Shown in pieces: positions 61,567-64,000 of a stretch of DNA of 64,000 nucleotides. How positions within the stretch are numbered: position 1 is the first letter of the stretch; each line of letters starts with the position of its first letter. A model generated the notes under the pieces. It saw nothing but the letters and a program-made list of their open reading frames with translations. It did not search any database and had not been told where the DNA came from. This DNA is from Streptomyces armeniacus (GTDB taxonomy: Bacteria > Actinomycetota > Actinomycetes > Streptomycetales > Streptomycetaceae), in contig NZ_CP031320.1 in the NCBI RefSeq assembly GCF_003355155.1, positions 2,032,369 to 2,096,368 on the forward strand, given 5' to 3'. The position numbers and the translations under genes are program-made.

Positions 61567-61910
61567 CCGTACGCGGGCATACGGCTGTGTGCGGCCCGTA
61601 CCGGACGCCAACTACGCCCGTACGGTGCGCAGGAGCGGCACCGTACGGTGCCGGAACGTGCCGCGGCGCGCCGACGCCCCAGGGCGCCCCGCGCACGCCG
61701 GTCGTACGCCCGTTGTGCGACTCCCGTGCGCTCATTGCGCTCCCGTGCCCCACTCCCGATCATCGCGCTACTGACAGCGATCCCTCAACTGCATAGGGTC
61801 TATGCGGACTTGGGTATTCCTCGCGCTTGCCTGGGCATGAGGTCAACGGGACTTCCATGTCCCCGCTGGCCGAAAGCCCTACTGTCGCGCGCCGACCACG
61901 GGGAGGGCAC
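61567..61910 (+). other. Gap upstream of the FAD oxidoreductase
   Basis: No gene is supported. It contains the promoter/inverted repeat at 61771-61805 and otherwise CGTACG-rich sequence with no visible feature. Confidence 0.6.
61771..61805 (+). promoter_or_regulatory. Promoter with overlapping palindrome
   Basis: CTGACA (61771-61776), 17 bp, TAGGGT (61794-61799) form a plausible housekeeping promoter. The -10 lies inside the perfect inverted repeat GCATA-N5-TATGC (61791-61805), so a repressor could cover it. Confidence 0.5.
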
Positions 61911-63386
61911 GTGCTCACCAGCAGCGCACGCACACGCCGTACGAACACCTCGGATGCCGATGTGGTGATCGTGGGCGCGGGCCTCGCGGGTCTCGCCGCG
62001 GCCCACCACCTCACCAGTGCGGGGCTGGCGGTGGTCGTGCTCGAAGCCCAGTCACACGTCGGCGGCCGGATGGCGACCGACCACGTCGACGGCTTCCGGC
62101 TGGACCGCGGCGCCGGACTGCTGTGCTCCGACTGGCCGGAGCTGGCCGGGCTGCCCGGCCTGGGCCTCGGTTCCGCCCTGGCGCTGCGGCCGTTCACGCC
62201 GGGCGCCCTGATGCGTACGGGCGACCGCTGCCTGCCCGTCGGCGACCTGCGGGCGGGCACGGGGCGGCACGCACGCGCCGTACGGCAGGGGCGGGAGGGG
62301 CGCCAGGGGCGCGTGCCGTACCCGTACTCGTACGCGTACCAGATGCGGAGCACGAAGCAGGCGCTCAGCGCGGCGCGTTCGTTCGGCGGCGGACGCGGAC
62401 TGGGGCGTACGGCCCGCACCACCCGTACGACCATGAGCGACGCGCTCGACCTCGCCCGGCTGCGCGCCGGGTTCGCCCGGCTGGCCAACACCCCCGCCGA
62501 ACGACTGCGGGCCCGCGCCGAACTCCCCGCCGGCGAGGCCCTGTCGGCGCGAGGGCTCCCGACCCGTACGGCCGACACGCTCGTCGGGCCGCTGCTCGCC
62601 GCCCTGTTGTGCGATCCGGAGCTGACGACGTCCAGCCGCGTCGCCGATCTGGCGCTGCGCAGCTTCGTACGCTCCGGCCTGTGCCTGCCCGCGGGCGGCG
62701 CCTCCACACTGCCCGAACTGCTCGCGGCGGGGCTGCCGAAGGGCACCGTACGGAGGGGCGTACGTGCCACCTCCGTCGCGGCCAACGCCGTGAACACGGA
62801 CGGCCACGGCGTCCTCGGCTGCCGCGCCGCACTGATCGCCACGGGCGCGCGGGACGCGGCGCGGCTGCTGCCGGGGCTGCGCGTCCCGGACTTCCACCCC
62901 GTGACGGTCCTGCACCACGCCGCGCAGGAACCGCCGATGACCGCGCCCGCGCTGGTCGTCGACGCCGACCGGCACGGGCCGGTCTCGCACACGTGGGTCA
63001 CCTCGGCGGTGGACCCGTCCCGGGCACGCCCCGACCGGACGCTGATCAGCTCGGTGGTGCTCGGCCCGGCCGCCGCCGACCCGGTCGGCCCGCTGGACAA
63101 GGCCGCCCGTACCCAACTCGCCGAGCTGTACGGCGTTCCGACGGACCGCTGGGAGCTGCTGCGCAGCCACCACGACCCGCGCGCCGTGCCCGCGATGCCG
63201 ACGCCGCACGACGGGCGGCGGCCCGTACGGGTGCTGTGCGGGCTGTACGTGTGCGGGGACCACCGCGACACGTCCAGCACCCAGGGCGCGCTGTCCTCGG
63301 CCCGGCGCGCGGCCGTCGAGGTGCTGCGCGACTTCGGGCTGCGGACGGCGGGCGTCGGGGAGCGGGAACTGCTCGCGGTCGCGTGA
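61911..63386 (+). CDS. FAD-dependent amine oxidase-like oxidoreductase
   Basis: A 491-residue flavoprotein. The dinucleotide fold VVIVGAGLAGLAAAHHL is followed by VLEAQSHVGGRMATDHVDGF and the RGAGLL block, as in protoporphyrinogen/phytoene-type amine oxidases. The C-terminal FAD segment is GLYVCGDHRDTSSTQGALSSARRAA. The GTG at 61911 after GGGAGG is preferred; 28 more codons are open upstream. An Arg/Gly-rich insertion (about 110-165) is unusual. The substrate is unknown; it lies in front of the lipB region. Confidence 0.85.
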   Translation: MLTSSARTRRTNTSDADVVIVGAGLAGLAAAHHLTSAGLAVVVLEAQSHVGGRMATDHVDGFRLDRGAGLLCSDWPELAGLPGLGLGSALALRPFTPGALMRTGDRCLPVGDLRAGTGRHARAVRQGREGRQGRVPYPYSYAYQMRSTKQALSAARSFGGGRGLGRTARTTRTTMSDALDLARLRAGFARLANTPAERLRARAELPAGEALSARGLPTRTADTLVGPLLAALLCDPELTTSSRVADLALRSFVRSGLCLPAGGASTLPELLAAGLPKGTVRRGVRATSVAANAVNTDGHGVLGCRAALIATGARDAARLLPGLRVPDFHPVTVLHHAAQEPPMTAPALVVDADRHGPVSHTWVTSAVDPSRARPDRTLISSVVLGPAAADPVGPLDKAARTQLAELYGVPTDRWELLRSHHDPRAVPAMPTPHDGRRPVRVLCGLYVCGDHRDTSSTQGALSSARRAAVEVLRDFGLRTAGVGERELLAVA

Positions 63387-63387
63387 C

Positions 63388-63413
63388 GGGCTGACGCGAA
63401 GGGCTGACGCGAG
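63388..63413 (+). repeat. 13-bp tandem duplication after the oxidoreductase stop
   Basis: GGGCTGACGCGAA and GGGCTGACGCGAG adjacent to each other, starting one base after the stop codon. Confidence 0.85.
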
Positions 63414-63514
63414 GGGCGGGTGCGGCGGCCCGTGCGGCCGTTTCCGGTGGGTGCTCATGGGGCGCGCGGGAGGGGGCGTTGCGGAGCGCGTAACTCCGCT
63501 GCGACCAGGGCGTC

Positions 63515-63537
63515 TTGTCAGTGGGCGGCGATAAGCT
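63515..63537 (+). promoter_or_regulatory. RecA-NDp/PafBC-type DNA-damage promoter
   Basis: TTGTCAGTG, eight bases, TAAGCT exactly fits the pattern TTGTCRGTG-N8-TAnnnT known from mycobacterial LexA-independent DNA-damage promoters that are activated by the WYL-domain pair PafBC. It lies 48 bp upstream of the last gene. Only this one instance was noticed in the window. Confidence 0.6.
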
Positions 63538-63584
63538 GGAAGCAGTTCACAGCCGCGGAAGTCCATGGCCCATGGAGGTCCCTG

Positions 63585-63974
63585 ATGGCCACTGTCCGCC
63601 CACTGACGAGCCGTCCCCAGACAACCCGTCCCGCGACAAGAACCGTTCCGGCAAAGGCCGTTCGGCCGGAGGCCCTCCGGTCGGCGTTCGTGCCCGCGCG
63701 GTCCGGTCCGGCAGGATCCGTGCCCGCGCGGTCCGTGCCCAAGGTGCCGCTGCCCGCCGGGCAGCCGCGCGAGTGGTACGAGACGCACAACCGGCAGCTC
63801 AAGGCGATGCGGCTGGCGATAGCCCTGCTCGACTCGGGGGTTTACACCCCGGAGCGGGCCACCGACCAGAGGATCAGCGGCACCGCCGCCCGTATCGGCG
63901 TACGCCCGCCGTCACGCGCCACGTGCCGCCTGGTGCGCTCGCTGCTGCCCGCGGCGCGCGACAGCGCGCGGTAG
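63585..63974 (+). CDS. Small protein behind a DNA-damage-type promoter
   Basis: A 129-residue protein from the ATG at 63585 (GGAGG seven bases upstream). The N-terminal half is basic, Pro/Thr/Ala-rich and likely disordered; the C-terminal half is conserved-looking and helical (REWYETHNRQLKAMRLAIAL, then RISGTAARIGVRPPS and RLVRSLLP). The second part resembles small helical domains that I cannot assign. The RecA-NDp-like promoter points to induction by DNA damage, an inference. Its place before the expected lipB is conserved in Streptomyces as far as I recall. Confidence 0.78.
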   Translation: MATVRPLTSRPQTTRPATRTVPAKAVRPEALRSAFVPARSGPAGSVPARSVPKVPLPAGQPREWYETHNRQLKAMRLAIALLDSGVYTPERATDQRISGTAARIGVRPPSRATCRLVRSLLPAARDSAR

Positions 63975-64000
63975 GCCGCGCTGCGGGCGCGTACGGCCGC

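Overview
The window is about 64 kb of very GC-rich DNA. Nearly every codon ends in G or C, many genes start with GTG, and gene content and order match the chromosomal core of a Streptomyces. From memory, the order follows the SCO2132-SCO2192 region of S. coelicolor. In outline it also follows the Mycobacterium tuberculosis segment running pimB, NlpC/P60, trpD, ctaE-qcrCAB, ctaC, adoK, erpA-like, cobT-cobS, pepB, dlaT, SDR39U1-like epimerase, lipB. I see no integrase, transposase, prophage, CRISPR array, rRNA or tRNA, so this is conserved core with small insertions rather than an island.

Layout. 0-9.4 kb: envelope genes (PimB-type mannosyltransferase, GT87 membrane glycosyltransferase, secreted HEXXH protein, two tandem NlpC/P60 hydrolases), a NYN-domain protein, a small zinc-ribbon-like protein, a rhomboid protease and a lone Lrp/AsnC RAM domain. 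9.5-15 kb: a small acidic-tailed protein, an OmpR-type two-component system, a DASS anion transporter and glycerate kinase. 15-18.1 kb: a SufS-like desulfurase behind a SAM-IV riboswitch, then trpD. 18.5-28.2 kb: the aerobic respiratory supercomplex (ctaE-qcrCAB and ctaC-ctaD-ctaF, all on the minus strand), interrupted by a pseudo-receiver protein and an L,D-transpeptidase lipoprotein. 28.2-35.4 kb: a desulfurase-TusA fusion, an adenosine-kinase-like PfkB kinase, a large membrane-anchored protein, ErpA and NadA, giving an Fe-S/NAD theme. 35.5-41.4 kb: GNAT, NarL-type two-component system, PspA with its partner PspAA, a DUF3043 membrane protein and a methyltransferase. 41.5-45.4 kb: cobalamin lower-ligand assembly (MBL-CobU fusion, CobT, CobS). 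45.7-54.8 kb: PepA, Lpd, the E2 acyltransferase, an FCD-type GntR regulator and AceE, which together supply the pyruvate dehydrogenase complex. 55-64 kb: an NSS transporter with its 43-residue MetS subunit, a WYL regulator, an SDR, a DUF4240 protein, GNAT, an SDR39U1 epimerase, an FAD oxidoreductase and a small protein with a DNA-damage-type promoter; lipB-lipA would be expected just beyond the right edge.

How the genes work together: Lpd, E2 and AceE feed acetyl-CoA and reducing power to the bc1-aa3 supercomplex. Two desulfurases, ErpA and NadA connect sulfur, Fe-S and NAD supply. PspA, LDT, NlpC/P60 and PimB serve the envelope.

The most unusual signals lie between genes. An interspersed ~25-bp repeat (core AGCCCGTCCGGCGNTTGAGG) occurs about 15 times, four times as facing pairs with a nearly constant ~75-bp gap. 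Short tandem duplications sit at or just after several stop codons. The hexamer CGTACG appears over-used in all reading frames. Several clean candidate regulatory sites are visible: a SAM-IV riboswitch with an anti-Shine-Dalgarno helix, palindromes at nadA and aceE, 11-bp-period direct repeats around the OmpR-type system, an ECF-type promoter at pspA and a PafBC/RecA-NDp-type promoter at 63.5 kb.
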